A DNA stretch of 64,000 nt from CAZBAF01 sp964490245 (GCA_964490245.1 CAZBAF010000003.1:69377-133376); one strand, 5' to 3'; shown: positions 16,537 through 23,742, counted from the first letter of the stretch. Numbers and translations are program-made. Notes: a model not told the origin generated them from the sequence alone.

Positions 16537-16854
16537 ATGGCATACGCGGCAGCCCACGAACTTAATAAAAAGTTGTTCAGCAAAGTAGGTGCTATCAAGC
16601 TCAACGATGCGGCGGCTATCTTTGGTACGACCTCGCGTGAGAGTATGCTGCAAAGCCTGCGCGGCAGTGTTGCCGAGCTGGGGACCGTACTGGCGGATAA
16701 AGAACCGTATCAGCAGATTATGGAAAAATACGAGGCGGTCGTTGCCGCTATAGATGCAGCCGGTCTGACTGGGCTGATCAGCGAGGCCGAGATGGCAGAC
16801 TACTATGCACTGATAGACGACATCTGGGCCGCCATCGAAGCAGACAAAAATTAA
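16537..16854 (+). CDS. Small helical protein of unknown function
   Basis: 105 residues, with no membrane segment and no recognised motif. Helices are suggested by ESMLQSLRGSVAELGTVL and YQQIMEKYEAVVAAIDAAG. A TACAAT box ends 7 bases before the ATG, which would allow a leaderless transcript, although the sequence is also only 5 bases after the previous stop. It ends 26 bases before the efp leader. Confidence 0.6.
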   Translation: MAYAAAHELNKKLFSKVGAIKLNDAAAIFGTTSRESMLQSLRGSVAELGTVLADKEPYQQIMEKYEAVVAAIDAAGLTGLISEAEMADYYALIDDIWAAIEADKN

Positions 16855-16880
16855 AAGTATCGTACAATAATCACCGTTAA

Positions 16881-17002
16881 GTAACTTTTTTAAGCCGAGG
16901 GTCATTTGTTCCGGTTTTAGGCTTCCATTCCGGAAGCGTATAGCCTCATACGATGGAGGAATATCCTAAAAACGAGGTAAATGACCGCTCTTAAAAACGT
17001 TA
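16881..17002 (+). promoter_or_regulatory. Structured mRNA leader of efp, related to the rpsR leader
   Basis: Outer stem GTAACTTTTTTAAG / CTTAAAAACGTTAC (16881-16894 with 16989-17002), GGTCATTT / AAATGACC (16900-16907 with 16979-16986), core GGCTTCCATTCCGGAAG, CGTAT (16937-16941), 6-base loop, ATACG (16948-16952), TGGAGGAAT. Stem bases differ from the rpsR copy while pairing is kept. Confidence 0.7.
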
Positions 17003-17021
17003 CGCGCTACAAGGAGTTTAT

Positions 17022-17585
17022 ATGGCGTTTGGAATAACAGACTTAAAGAAAAATACTTTGTTTCAGCTGGAAGGCGAACCCTTCAAAGTGGTCGAATACA
17101 GCCAGAAGGTCATGGGCCGGGGCGGCAGTATCGTCAACGTCAAGATCAAGAGCCTGATCGACGGCAAGGTGCTCAGCAAAACTTTCAAAGGCAACGAGTC
17201 GGTTGAACCGGCTGATGTGACCAACCAGACTGTGCAGTATCTCTACAATGACGGTGATACCTTCTATTTTATGAATGGCGACACCTTCGAGCAGTTCGAA
17301 ATCGCCAGCGACATTATTGGCGATCAGGCCGGCTACCTCAAAGAGGGCGACAACGTTCAGGCCCAACTGTTTGACGGCCGCGTTATTAACGTCGAACTGC
17401 CTAAAAATGTCTATCTTGAGGTGACTTACACCGAAAACGTCGTCAAAGGCGACACCACCAGCAGCGTACTCAAAGACGCCACGCTCGAGACCGGTATAAC
17501 CGTCAAAGTCCCGGCTTTCATTAAGCAGGGCGATGTTATCAGCGTCAGCACCGAAGACGGCAGCTACCGCGAGCGTAAAAAGTGA
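17022..17585 (+). CDS. efp: Translation elongation factor P
   Basis: EF-P rescues ribosomes stalled at polyproline. All three beta-barrel domains are present: N-terminal KOW-like domain (GITDLKKNTLFQLEGEPFKV), then YLYNDGDTFYFMNGDTFEQF, then VKVPAFIKQGDVISVSTEDG. Length is 187. The tip of the domain I loop reads MGRGG, so an arginine stands where many EF-Ps carry the modified lysine. The ribosome binding site AAGGAG lies before ATG 17022. Its leader shares a structure with that of rpsR, suggesting joint control. Several surface proteins in this window are proline-rich, and EF-P would be needed for them. Confidence 0.97.
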   Translation: MAFGITDLKKNTLFQLEGEPFKVVEYSQKVMGRGGSIVNVKIKSLIDGKVLSKTFKGNESVEPADVTNQTVQYLYNDGDTFYFMNGDTFEQFEIASDIIGDQAGYLKEGDNVQAQLFDGRVINVELPKNVYLEVTYTENVVKGDTTSSVLKDATLETGITVKVPAFIKQGDVISVSTEDGSYRERKK

Positions 17586-17589
17586 CGCC

Positions 17590-17697
17590 GAAGGCGTCAT
17601 CCTGAACTTGATTCAGGAACCAGATTAAACCAAGGCGTCATCCTGAACGTGATTCAGGAACCAGACCAAACCAGGGCGTCATCCTGAACGTGAAATA
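17590..17697. repeat. Three tandem copies of a 44-base palindromic repeat
   Basis: GGCGTCATCCTGAAC begins three units in a row. The first two contain the inverted repeat CCTGAA..TTCAGG and end in GAACCAGA..AAACCA. The third is cut short after CTGAACGTGAAATAG. They lie directly between efp and the GIY-YIG gene. Confidence 0.8.
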
Positions 17698-17723
17698 GAC
17701 CAAGATTTCAGAAAACAGTGCAT

Positions 17724-18008
17724 ATGAATTCTTACTTTGTTTATATTCTGGCATCAAAACGTAACGGCACCCTGTATATCGGCATGACCAATAATTTGAA
17801 GCGACGATTAGATGAGCATAAAACAGGCTCTGTAGAGGGATTTACAAAAAGGTACAATATCCATATGCTTGTTTATTGTGAAGAGGTAGATACTGCAGAA
17901 GCTGCAATCGCCAGGGAGAAGCAGCTAAAGAATTGGAGAAGGGCGTGGAAACTGGCGCTTATAGAAAAAGAAAATCCGGAATGGCACGATATAAGCGACA
18001 AGCTTTAG
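17724..18008 (+). CDS. GIY-YIG domain protein
   Basis: A stand-alone GIY-YIG nuclease domain of about 94 residues. YFVYILASKRNGTLYIGMTN carries the VYIL...LYIG form of the two motif strands, followed by the conserved Arg in NLKRRLDEHK and the Glu in REKQLKNWRRAWKLALIE. Such small proteins cut DNA with one active site, and their cellular role is poorly known. ATG 17724 or 17718 are both possible. It is flanked by palindromic repeats on both sides, a setting seen for mobile or repeat-associated nucleases. Confidence 0.9.
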   Translation: MNSYFVYILASKRNGTLYIGMTNNLKRRLDEHKTGSVEGFTKRYNIHMLVYCEEVDTAEAAIAREKQLKNWRRAWKLALIEKENPEWHDISDKL

Positions 18009-18010
18009 CC

Positions 18011-18038
18011 CTGGATGCCGGATCAAGTCCGGCATGAC
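18011..18038. repeat. REP-like palindrome
   Basis: ATGCCGGA (18015-18022) pairs with TCCGGCAT (18028-18035) around TCAAG. It begins just after the GIY-YIG stop. This palindrome with the GTCATGCCGGACTTGATCC look is widespread in unrelated bacterial genomes. Confidence 0.75.
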
Positions 18039-18053
18039 GAAAAAGAGAGTACA

Positions 18054-18500
18054 ATGATGTATATGAAAGACAGCCAAAACAATTCAGATAATCAAAAACC
18101 AAAACGCAACCCGTGGGACAGCCGGATTGTGCGGTCGTTTGCGGCCGGTGTGGCGTTAACTTTGGCTTCACTTGTCATAGTCGGGTTCAATCTCAGCACG
18201 GGCGGTGACATCAAGATAAACGACGACGTTAACCGATATTTTGACAGCTGTGTGCTTGAAACATTTGTTGACAGCACGCCGCGCATCCGAACCAGCGAGC
18301 GCGGCTTCCCGCTGGCCTACCATCAGCATATCGAGATCCCGGTGTGTAACGAGCCGGGGGTCGAGGCGCGCCGCAACGCCGCAACAGTTATCGATTGGGG
18401 CAGCTTGGGCGCCAACATCCTGTTCTGGACCTGCCTGGTTTATGTGATTCTGCGTAAATTTACGTTACGTAAACGGCTTAAGATAATGTCCGGCAACTAG
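18054..18500 (+). CDS. Membrane protein with two transmembrane helices
   Basis: A 148-residue protein with a charged start (KPKRNPWDSRIVR), a first membrane helix (AAGVALTLASLVIVGF), an extracytoplasmic part of about 75 residues with two cysteines (SCVLE and PVCNEP) that could form a disulfide, and a second helix (NILFWTCLVYVIL). No family is recognised. The longer frame that starts at 18015 runs through the REP-like repeat and is rejected. VKOR encoded at 54.7 kb could oxidise the cysteine pair. Confidence 0.65.
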   Translation: MMYMKDSQNNSDNQKPKRNPWDSRIVRSFAAGVALTLASLVIVGFNLSTGGDIKINDDVNRYFDSCVLETFVDSTPRIRTSERGFPLAYHQHIEIPVCNEPGVEARRNAATVIDWGSLGANILFWTCLVYVILRKFTLRKRLKIMSGN

Positions 18501-18513
18501 ATCAGCGCTTACT

Positions 18514-18783
18514 ATGAATCATTTTGCGTGGATAGGTACAGGGCAATGCGAACCAGGGGTTGTATTCACCGCACAGCTCTTTCAATTTGGGACAGTGGTG
18601 GCCGCCATACTTACCATCGCATGGCTTATCAGGGATTCCAAACAAAAAGGCTTGCTTAAAAAAGCTACTATAAAACTACTTTTAGCGGTCATTAGTGCAG
18701 TAATTGTGATTGGCGCAGCTCTTATAGTTTTAATAATCGCGTTGGGTGCTGTATGCCGTGATTGGGATGGTCTCTTCTTCTAA
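18514..18783 (+). CDS. Small membrane protein
   Basis: Eighty-nine residues with two strongly hydrophobic helices (FQFGTVVAAILTIAWLI and LLLAVISAVIVIGAALIVLI) separated by a basic cytoplasmic-type loop (RDSKQKGLLKKATIK). Two cysteines lie near the ends. No family is recognised. It ends 2 bases before tlyA, so the two are probably co-transcribed. Confidence 0.6.
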   Translation: MNHFAWIGTGQCEPGVVFTAQLFQFGTVVAAILTIAWLIRDSKQKGLLKKATIKLLLAVISAVIVIGAALIVLIIALGAVCRDWDGLFF

Positions 18784-18785
18784 TT

Positions 18786-19580
18786 ATGGCAGAAAGAGTT
18801 CGTTTGGATAAAAGCTTGGTAGTCAGGGGGCTGGTGCCGACACGCTCGCAGGCGGAGAGTTTTGTTCGTCTGGGTAAGGTGCGCGTCAACGGCACGATCC
18901 TTACCAAGCCTGGCACGCTGGTATCTGATGAGGCAGAAGTAAAGTTATTAGCCAAAGAGCAATATGTCAGTCGGGCGGGGCTAAAGCTGGCAAGCGTGGC
19001 AAAAGCCCTAAGGCTGGATTTTAAGGGCAAAACTGTGCTCGATGTGGGTAGCAGCACCGGCGGCTTTACGGATTATGCGCTGCAGCACGGCGCACAAAAA
19101 GTGTATGCGGTGGACGTGGGCACCGACCAACTGCACCCCAGTCTGCGCGGTGATGAGCGTGTCGAGCTGTATGAACAAACGGACATCAGGCAGGTACGCC
19201 TAAGGCACACCGGAGAGAGCAGTGCGGAGGGCGGGGAGAGAAAGAGACTCACTCCACACTCTCCACTTCTTTCTTCTGTGCCCGACATTATTGTGATTGA
19301 CGTCAGCTTTATATCACTGCGCGAAATTTTGCCCCATATCGCAACGCTTTGCGGGCCGGGCACGTCCGTGGTCGCCATGTGCAAACCGCAGTTCGAGGCC
19401 GGCAGCGGCAGCAAGCACAAAGGCATCATAAAAAACGACCGTATGCGCCGTGATATCCTTAAAGACTTCGAACAATGGCTCAAGCAGTACTTTATCACGC
19501 TTGATAAGGCAGATTCAGAGGTGGCAGGAGCCAAAGGCAACCGCGAAAGATTCTACCTGTTGAGATTAGCAAGCATATAA
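18786..19580 (+). CDS. tlyA: TlyA-family rRNA methyltransferase
   Basis: TlyA proteins 2'-O-methylate rRNA and consist of an S4 RNA-binding domain plus a FtsJ/RrmJ-type methyltransferase. Residues 1-60 are the S4 part (LDKSLVVRGLVPTRSQAESF). The SAM-binding motif is TVLDVGSSTGGFTDYAL near residue 86, followed by YAVDVGTDQL, IDVSFISLREILP and VAMCKPQFEAG. A low-complexity insert of about 25 residues (ESSAEGGERKRLTPHSP) lies before the VIDVSF strand. ATG 18786 is chosen. The last 31 bases are duplicated at 19689-19719 behind an inserted hairpin element. Confidence 0.93.
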   Translation: MAERVRLDKSLVVRGLVPTRSQAESFVRLGKVRVNGTILTKPGTLVSDEAEVKLLAKEQYVSRAGLKLASVAKALRLDFKGKTVLDVGSSTGGFTDYALQHGAQKVYAVDVGTDQLHPSLRGDERVELYEQTDIRQVRLRHTGESSAEGGERKRLTPHSPLLSSVPDIIVIDVSFISLREILPHIATLCGPGTSVVAMCKPQFEAGSGSKHKGIIKNDRMRRDILKDFEQWLKQYFITLDKADSEVAGAKGNRERFYLLRLASI

Positions 19581-19608
19581 TAGTTATTGATTGGCGGCCG
19601 GATCATCG

Positions 19609-19680
19609 GGAAGAGCAACCGGAGCATGCGGATTTATTCCGCTGCGCCGCGTGATGAGAAACCCCGAAGGGGTGTCTCAT
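19609..19680 (+). ncRNA. Double-hairpin RNA element, copy 2 (ATTTATT loop)
   Basis: CGG, GCA-GCGG (to 19631), loop ATTTATT (19632-19638), CCGC-TGC and CCG, then a second hairpin ATGAGA..CCCC GAAG GGGG..TCTCAT (to 19680). The stem differs from copy 1 but pairs equally well. It lies between the two copies of the tlyA tail. Confidence 0.6.
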
Positions 19681-19688
19681 GTTCCGTT

Positions 19689-19719
19689 AAAGGCAACCGC
19701 GAAAGATTCTATCTGTTGA
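19689..19719 (+). repeat. Duplicate of the tlyA 3' tail
   Basis: AAAGGCAACCGCGAAAGATT and the following CTATCTGTTGA repeat bases 19533-19563 of tlyA with one C/T change. It would encode KGNRERFYLL followed by KRLG and a stop, an alternative ending of tlyA. Confidence 0.8.
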
Positions 19720-19732
19720 AGCGCTTGGGTTA

Positions 19733-19801
19733 GGGGAGGAGGTCAGACGGAGCTCGGATTTATTCCGAGCCCCGCTCGTCAGGAAGGGATATTCCCTTCC
19801 T
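19733..19801 (+). ncRNA. Double-hairpin RNA element, copy 3 (ATTTATT loop)
   Basis: CGG-A-GCTCGG (to 19757), loop ATTTATT (19758-19764), CCGAGC-CCCG, then a second hairpin AGGAAGGGA / TCCCTTCCT (19781-19789 with 19793-19801). It lies between the tlyA tail copy and the end of the opposing Crp/Fnr gene. Confidence 0.6.
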
Positions 19802-19818
19802 AAAGCAAAAAAAGATTT

Positions 19819-20463
19819 CTACAAAAAAGACCTCAGCTTCGTCACATCCTTAAGCACAATGTTCCCGTTGCTGCGGATCAGCCCCTTTTTCTCAAGGGCA
19901 GTCATCTCACGGCTAGTGGTTTCGCGGCTGGCATTAATCGAGCTGGCAATGTCCTGCTGGCGCAGCGGTACGTCTATCACCAGCCCCTTGCTGGTCTGTT
20001 TGCCAAAGCGGGCCGACATAGTCAGCAGGAAGGAGATCAGCCGCTCACGTACACTGCGGTATTCCAGATTGATAATACGCTCGCTGTGGATGCGGTACAT
20101 CTCGACCGTCATATCAAGCAGCGGGCTGAGCAGCTCGGGCTTGTTTTGTACCAGCTCTAAGAACCGGGCGCGGTCCAGGCGGAAGACACTGGTGGGGCTG
20201 AGCGCCTCATACACAACGTGGCGTTCCTGGCCGGTGATCGCCCATATCAGCGGGAATATCTCGTGTGCCTTGCGGACAATCAGCAGGTTTTCTTCGCCGT
20301 ATTTGGTGATGTCGTAGGCTTTGACCAGTCCGGACTCTATATAAAAAACACCCGGCGGAGATTCGCCGGGCCTGATAATGTATTCGCCTTTTTTGTAGTT
20401 GAGACACGTCCCCGTACGAAACAGCTCCGGGAGGGATGAGTTGTGCTCGTCGGTAGGCAACAT
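19819..20463 (-). CDS. Crp/Fnr-family transcription regulator
   Basis: 214 residues. The N-terminal cyclic-nucleotide-binding-type barrel is recognisable (YKKGEYIIRPGESPPGVFYI, then GLVKAYDITKYGEENL). A long dimer helix follows (IHSERIINLEYRSVRERLISF). The C-terminal HTH reads LRQQDIASSINASRETTSRE with EKKGLIRSNGN as wing. No cysteine cluster for a Fe-S centre is seen, so it is not a classic Fnr. The effector is unknown. It is transcribed towards tlyA. Its targets cannot be derived here. Confidence 0.93.
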   Translation of the reverse strand: MLPTDEHNSSLPELFRTGTCLNYKKGEYIIRPGESPPGVFYIESGLVKAYDITKYGEENLLIVRKAHEIFPLIWAITGQERHVVYEALSPTSVFRLDRARFLELVQNKPELLSPLLDMTVEMYRIHSERIINLEYRSVRERLISFLLTMSARFGKQTSKGLVIDVPLRQQDIASSINASRETTSREMTALEKKGLIRSNGNIVLKDVTKLRSFL

Positions 20464-20611
20464 GGGTACAGTATGTCATGACTTTTTGGACTGAGGCAAT
20501 ATTCCTCTGGCAAAGAAGTTGATAAATATCACAAAGTGCCAGTGATTTTGCATACGGCGCGGCTGCTCCAAACAGGGTATGATGACGGTGCTACAGGTGA
20601 AAGGGGTTGCG

Positions 20612-21211
20612 ATGGCGGTAAGTCACGACGAGATACAACGGCAGCTAAAGGCAATCGGTGTCGAGTTCCGGGTCTGGGGCAGATGGGAGGCGCGCGAGCT
20701 CGAGCATATTATTGTCCCGGGCGAGACAATCCAGTACTGTCTGAACGGCCGTTACGAGGGCGGCTTTGCCATGCTGTGTATTACCGATCAGCGTATTGTG
20801 CTGATCGATAAAAAACCGTTTTATCTGACATTAGAGGATATCAGGTACGATATGGTCAGCGAGGTCGACTACAATATGCGGCTGATTGACGCCACGCTGG
20901 TGGTCTGTACGGTGAACAAAAAACTGCACTTTACTGCGCTGCGGGCGGGCCTGCTGCGTAAAGCGACCGCTTATATTCAGAATCGGGTGATGGAGTTCCG
21001 TCAGCAGCATATGATGATGCCGGCGCAACCAGCGCCGCAGTCCGTTTTGCAGCAGGCGCAGGCACCACAGCCTCAGCAGGATACGCAGCTTATACAGGCG
21101 CAGGTTGCGCCTAACCAGCAGCCGGTGCAGTCCATTGAGCACCGGGTTATTAATCCATACACGCGCGTACCCCTGATGATGCGCCGCCGCATGTCAAGAT
21201 TTTATAGCTAA
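20612..21211 (+). CDS. PH-like domain protein with Gln/Pro-rich tail
   Basis: Residues 20-115 look like a bacterial PH-type domain: VPGETIQYCLNGRYEGGFAM, then LCITDQRIVLIDKKPFYLTL with the typical TDQRI strand. No membrane segment is seen. A Gln-, Ala- and Pro-rich stretch of about 50 residues follows, and the end is basic (PLMMRRRMSRFYS). ATG 20612 is chosen because AAAGGGG lies upstream; the longer frame from 20579 is possible. Function unknown, possibly a scaffold or membrane-surface binder. Confidence 0.75.
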   Translation: MAVSHDEIQRQLKAIGVEFRVWGRWEARELEHIIVPGETIQYCLNGRYEGGFAMLCITDQRIVLIDKKPFYLTLEDIRYDMVSEVDYNMRLIDATLVVCTVNKKLHFTALRAGLLRKATAYIQNRVMEFRQQHMMMPAQPAPQSVLQQAQAPQPQQDTQLIQAQVAPNQQPVQSIEHRVINPYTRVPLMMRRRMSRFYS

Positions 21212-21214
21212 TAC

Positions 21215-21243
21215 TTGCATTTTTAGCATGCTTATGCTATAAT
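21215..21243 (+). promoter_or_regulatory. Promoter with leaderless start
   Basis: TTGCAT, 17-base spacer, TATAAT at 21238-21243 with TGC before it. The ATG at 21251 starts 7 bases after the -10. The 16-base block ATGCTTATGCTATAAT recurs exactly before pilM (35264-35279). Confidence 0.8.
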
Positions 21244-21250
21244 GCTTATC

Positions 21251-21808
21251 ATGCTAAGAAAACACAAACACGAAACACCTATTATTGATCCGGAAACTGC
21301 CACACCTCATGAATATGCGGTGCTGTTTGCCGGCGCGCATCGTCGCGAGAAAGAGCAGCGGCTGCAGTCAGCGGGCTGGATTGCCCGACAGGCTTTTGTG
21401 GCTTATGAGACGATACGTCCCAAAGCAGAGCGGGGCAAGCCGGTACCGCTTTCACTGCGTAAAGGTGATGAGGGTCGTCTGATGCTTGCGCCCTTTGATG
21501 GTGAAGGTATGCCTTTCCTGACAGTTACACCACGCCCGACTCCGGCTCCGATTACCAGAAACGAAACAGTCGCCACCCTTGATGAAAGGTATCGATTGGA
21601 CTTTAGGGGCTCCAGCAGCGCCCATCTGGGGGTTGACGAAAAGAAGGGTGCGTTACGATTTAGCCTTGAGACAGTCGGTGTTGATCAGTATGACACCCGG
21701 GTTCTGACACCTGCAGAGGTAAAGCACGGTGCCAGCGAGCTTACAGGCCTGATCTATCTTTTGGCGCAGGCCGAACTTTCGCCCGAATTAAAAGACCGGG
21801 TCGCATAA
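21251..21808 (+). CDS. Protein of unknown function, paralogue of the next gene
   Basis: 185 residues, soluble, with no recognised motif. It begins MLRKHKHE and ends AQAELSPELKDRVA. The next gene begins MLRKLKKE and ends SRARLSPELEAARA, and both have a helical first third with HRREKEQRLQSAG or WRERQRQLHKAG, so the two look like old duplicates. The middle contains a beta-type part (LTVTPRPTPAPITRNETVAT). ATG 21251 is preferred over 21242 because of the leaderless promoter. Confidence 0.65.
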   Translation: MLRKHKHETPIIDPETATPHEYAVLFAGAHRREKEQRLQSAGWIARQAFVAYETIRPKAERGKPVPLSLRKGDEGRLMLAPFDGEGMPFLTVTPRPTPAPITRNETVATLDERYRLDFRGSSSAHLGVDEKKGALRFSLETVGVDQYDTRVLTPAEVKHGASELTGLIYLLAQAELSPELKDRVA

Positions 21809-21901
21809 AAATATAGATAACTCATTACTGTATAGATATAGATCTAGCAGGCAGTATTTGGCGGTTGCGCGGTTACTACTAAGTATGCTGCAATAATTGC
21901 C

Positions 21902-22498
21902 ATGTTAAGAAAGTTAAAAAAGGAGATGGCTGGCGTAGCCGTACAGCCTCATGCAAAGGGGCTCGAGGCGGCCAGGGGTTGGCGCGAGCGCCAGCGGCAG
22001 CTGCACAAAGCAGGCGCTGTTTTGGTACAGGCTCTACATGCTAAAGAATTTTTAGGGCCCGATTCTGAACGGGGCACAGAAACCGGTTTTTCTTTAGAAG
22101 AATCACCGAGCGGCTGGGTACTATCTGTCAGCAGGGATACAACGAGCCGGTTTGTAACTGTCGAGCAGATGCAACCGCAGCGGGCAATTCCTGTCATCAT
22201 GCAGCACTATAACGAAGATAGACTGCCGGTAAAAAGCGCCACCTTTGCATCAGTGCCGGATATGGGCAGGGATCAGTATTTGCTGCGCCGGCCGGGGTAT
22301 TACAGCTATCTGCGCCTCACGAGTGTCGAGGGACGGCCGTATCAGTTTGAGCTGGAGGAAGCGGGCAGCCCGGAAGAGATTCATTTGGTCAGCAAATCCG
22401 ATTTGGTCAGGGACGATCCGTTGATTCTTTCGTTTTGTGCACTGTCGCGGGCTCGGCTGAGTCCGGAGCTTGAAGCCGCCAGGGCGCAAAGCGCGTAG
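21902..22498 (+). CDS. Protein of unknown function, paralogue of the previous gene
   Basis: 198 residues without signal peptide, membrane segment or known catalytic motif. It shares the start, the Gln/Arg-rich helix and the LSPEL ending with the upstream gene. The centre holds FSLEESPSGWVLSVSRDT and YSYLRLTSVEGRPYQFELEE, suggesting beta-sheet structure. It is separated by 93 bases from its paralogue and has its own AT-rich upstream region. It ends 32 bases from the convergent ychF gene. Confidence 0.65.
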   Translation: MLRKLKKEMAGVAVQPHAKGLEAARGWRERQRQLHKAGAVLVQALHAKEFLGPDSERGTETGFSLEESPSGWVLSVSRDTTSRFVTVEQMQPQRAIPVIMQHYNEDRLPVKSATFASVPDMGRDQYLLRRPGYYSYLRLTSVEGRPYQFELEEAGSPEEIHLVSKSDLVRDDPLILSFCALSRARLSPELEAARAQSA

Positions 22499-22530
22499 AT
22501 TTTTTAACTTTTCAACGCTAAAGGGCTGGG

Positions 22531-23628
22531 CTAAACGTTGAACCTGAACTCAACCACATCATCAGGCTGCATGACGTAGGTTTTGCCCTCGGTACGGACT
22601 TTGCCAAGACGGGCGGCAGCCTGTTCTGAACCGGCGGCAACGAGATCGTTATAATCAATTACCTGCGCGGCAATAAAACCGCGCTCAAAATCGCCGTGGA
22701 TAACACCGGCGGCCTGAGGTGCGGTGGCGCCTTTTTTGATGGTCCAGGCGCGGACTTCTTTATCGCCGGCGGTCAGGTAGCTTTGCAGGCCAAGCGTGTC
22801 ATAGGCGGCGTGGATGAGCTGTTCCAGACCGGAGCTTTCAACTCCGTAACTTTGCAGCAGTTCGGTGCGGTCGGACTCGTCCAGGCTTTGCAGCTCGTGT
22901 TCCAGCTTGGCGCAGACAAAAATCGCCTGGGCGGGCGCCGCCAGATCGCGCAAGCTCTGTTTTTTGGTTTCGTCGGTCAGGCCGGTCTCGTCAACGTTAA
23001 AGACATAAATTACCGGTTTCATGGTAAGCAGCTGCAGCTCTTTTTGCAGCCACTCTCTTGTCTCTTGGCTCATGTCTCTTGTCTTTGCATGCAGCGGTGT
23101 GCCGGCATCGAGCATCTGCTTTATGCGTTCCAGCTCGTTAAGCAGGGGCGCTAGCTTGGGGTTGGACTTGGCCTCTTTTTGCATGACGGGCAGACGCTTG
23201 TCGACCGTGGCCAGATCTGCCAGGACAAGCTCGGTGTTAATAATCTCTATGTCACGCTGCGGTTCGTGCTGACCGGTTTTGTCATCAGTCAAAATATGGG
23301 GGTCGTCAAAGGCGCGCACCACATGGGCAATGGCGTTGCACGAGCGGATATTGGCCAAAAACTGGTTGCCCAGGCCCTCGCCCTTGCTGGCGCCCTCAAC
23401 CAGGCCGGCAATATCAACAAAGGTGACGGTGGCCGGCTTGATGGGCGCGTTGTTGTACAGCTCTGAGAGTTTGTTCAGGCGCGGGTCAGGGATGGGCACA
23501 ATCCCAGTGTTGGGCTCTATGGTGGCAAACGGATAGTTGGCTGCCAGAATATTGTTGTTGGTCAGGGCATTAAACAGCGTGGACTTGCCGACATTCGGTA
23601 GCCCCACTATGCCAATCGATAAACTCAT
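22531..23628 (-). CDS. ychF: Ribosome-associated ATPase YchF
   Basis: YchF is a universally conserved Obg-family P-loop protein that prefers ATP and binds the ribosome. G1 is GLPNVGKST at about residues 9-17, G3 is DIAGLVEGAS near 70, and the specificity motif reads NVDE in place of the GTPase NKxD. A coiled-coil domain lies between. The C-terminal TGS domain contains LTAGDKEVRAWTIKKG and GVIHGDFERGFIAAQVIDY. Length of 365 is normal. It is transcribed away from the RAYT gene next to it. Confidence 0.96.
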   Translation of the reverse strand: MSLSIGIVGLPNVGKSTLFNALTNNNILAANYPFATIEPNTGIVPIPDPRLNKLSELYNNAPIKPATVTFVDIAGLVEGASKGEGLGNQFLANIRSCNAIAHVVRAFDDPHILTDDKTGQHEPQRDIEIINTELVLADLATVDKRLPVMQKEAKSNPKLAPLLNELERIKQMLDAGTPLHAKTRDMSQETREWLQKELQLLTMKPVIYVFNVDETGLTDETKKQSLRDLAAPAQAIFVCAKLEHELQSLDESDRTELLQSYGVESSGLEQLIHAAYDTLGLQSYLTAGDKEVRAWTIKKGATAPQAAGVIHGDFERGFIAAQVIDYNDLVAAGSEQAAARLGKVRTEGKTYVMQPDDVVEFRFNV

Positions 23629-23682
23629 ATTTAAGTATTCTAACAGAGGTAGCCAAGATTGACAAATAACCTCAATATATTC

Positions 23683-23701
23683 TTAGAGGACTGTCCTCTA
23701 A
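23683..23701. repeat. 19-bp palindrome before the RAYT gene
   Basis: TTAGAGGACTGTCCTCTAA is a perfect inverted repeat around the central T. A second copy lies on the other side of the RAYT gene at 24401-24417. Both are followed by similar GGTTTT-rich sequence, a -10 box and a start codon. It may be a transposase-recognised REP element or an operator. Confidence 0.8.
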
Positions 23702-23713
23702 CAGGGGAAGATT

Positions 23714-23742
23714 TTGCGGGTTTTTGATTTTACAGATATAAT
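23714..23742 (+). promoter_or_regulatory. Promoter of the RAYT gene, leaderless
   Basis: TTGCGG, a 17-base spacer and TATAAT at 23737-23742. The ATG follows 6 bases later. Confidence 0.7.

Noticed and set aside
17590..17697. CRISPR array
   Set aside because: Only three adjacent degenerate units without unique spacers and without cas genes; no CRISPR is seen anywhere in the window.
19651..19680. Hammerhead ribozyme signature (TGATGAG..GAAG)
   Set aside because: The TGATGAG pairs with CTCAT in a simple hairpin, and the GAAA and cleavage-site strands of a hammerhead are missing.
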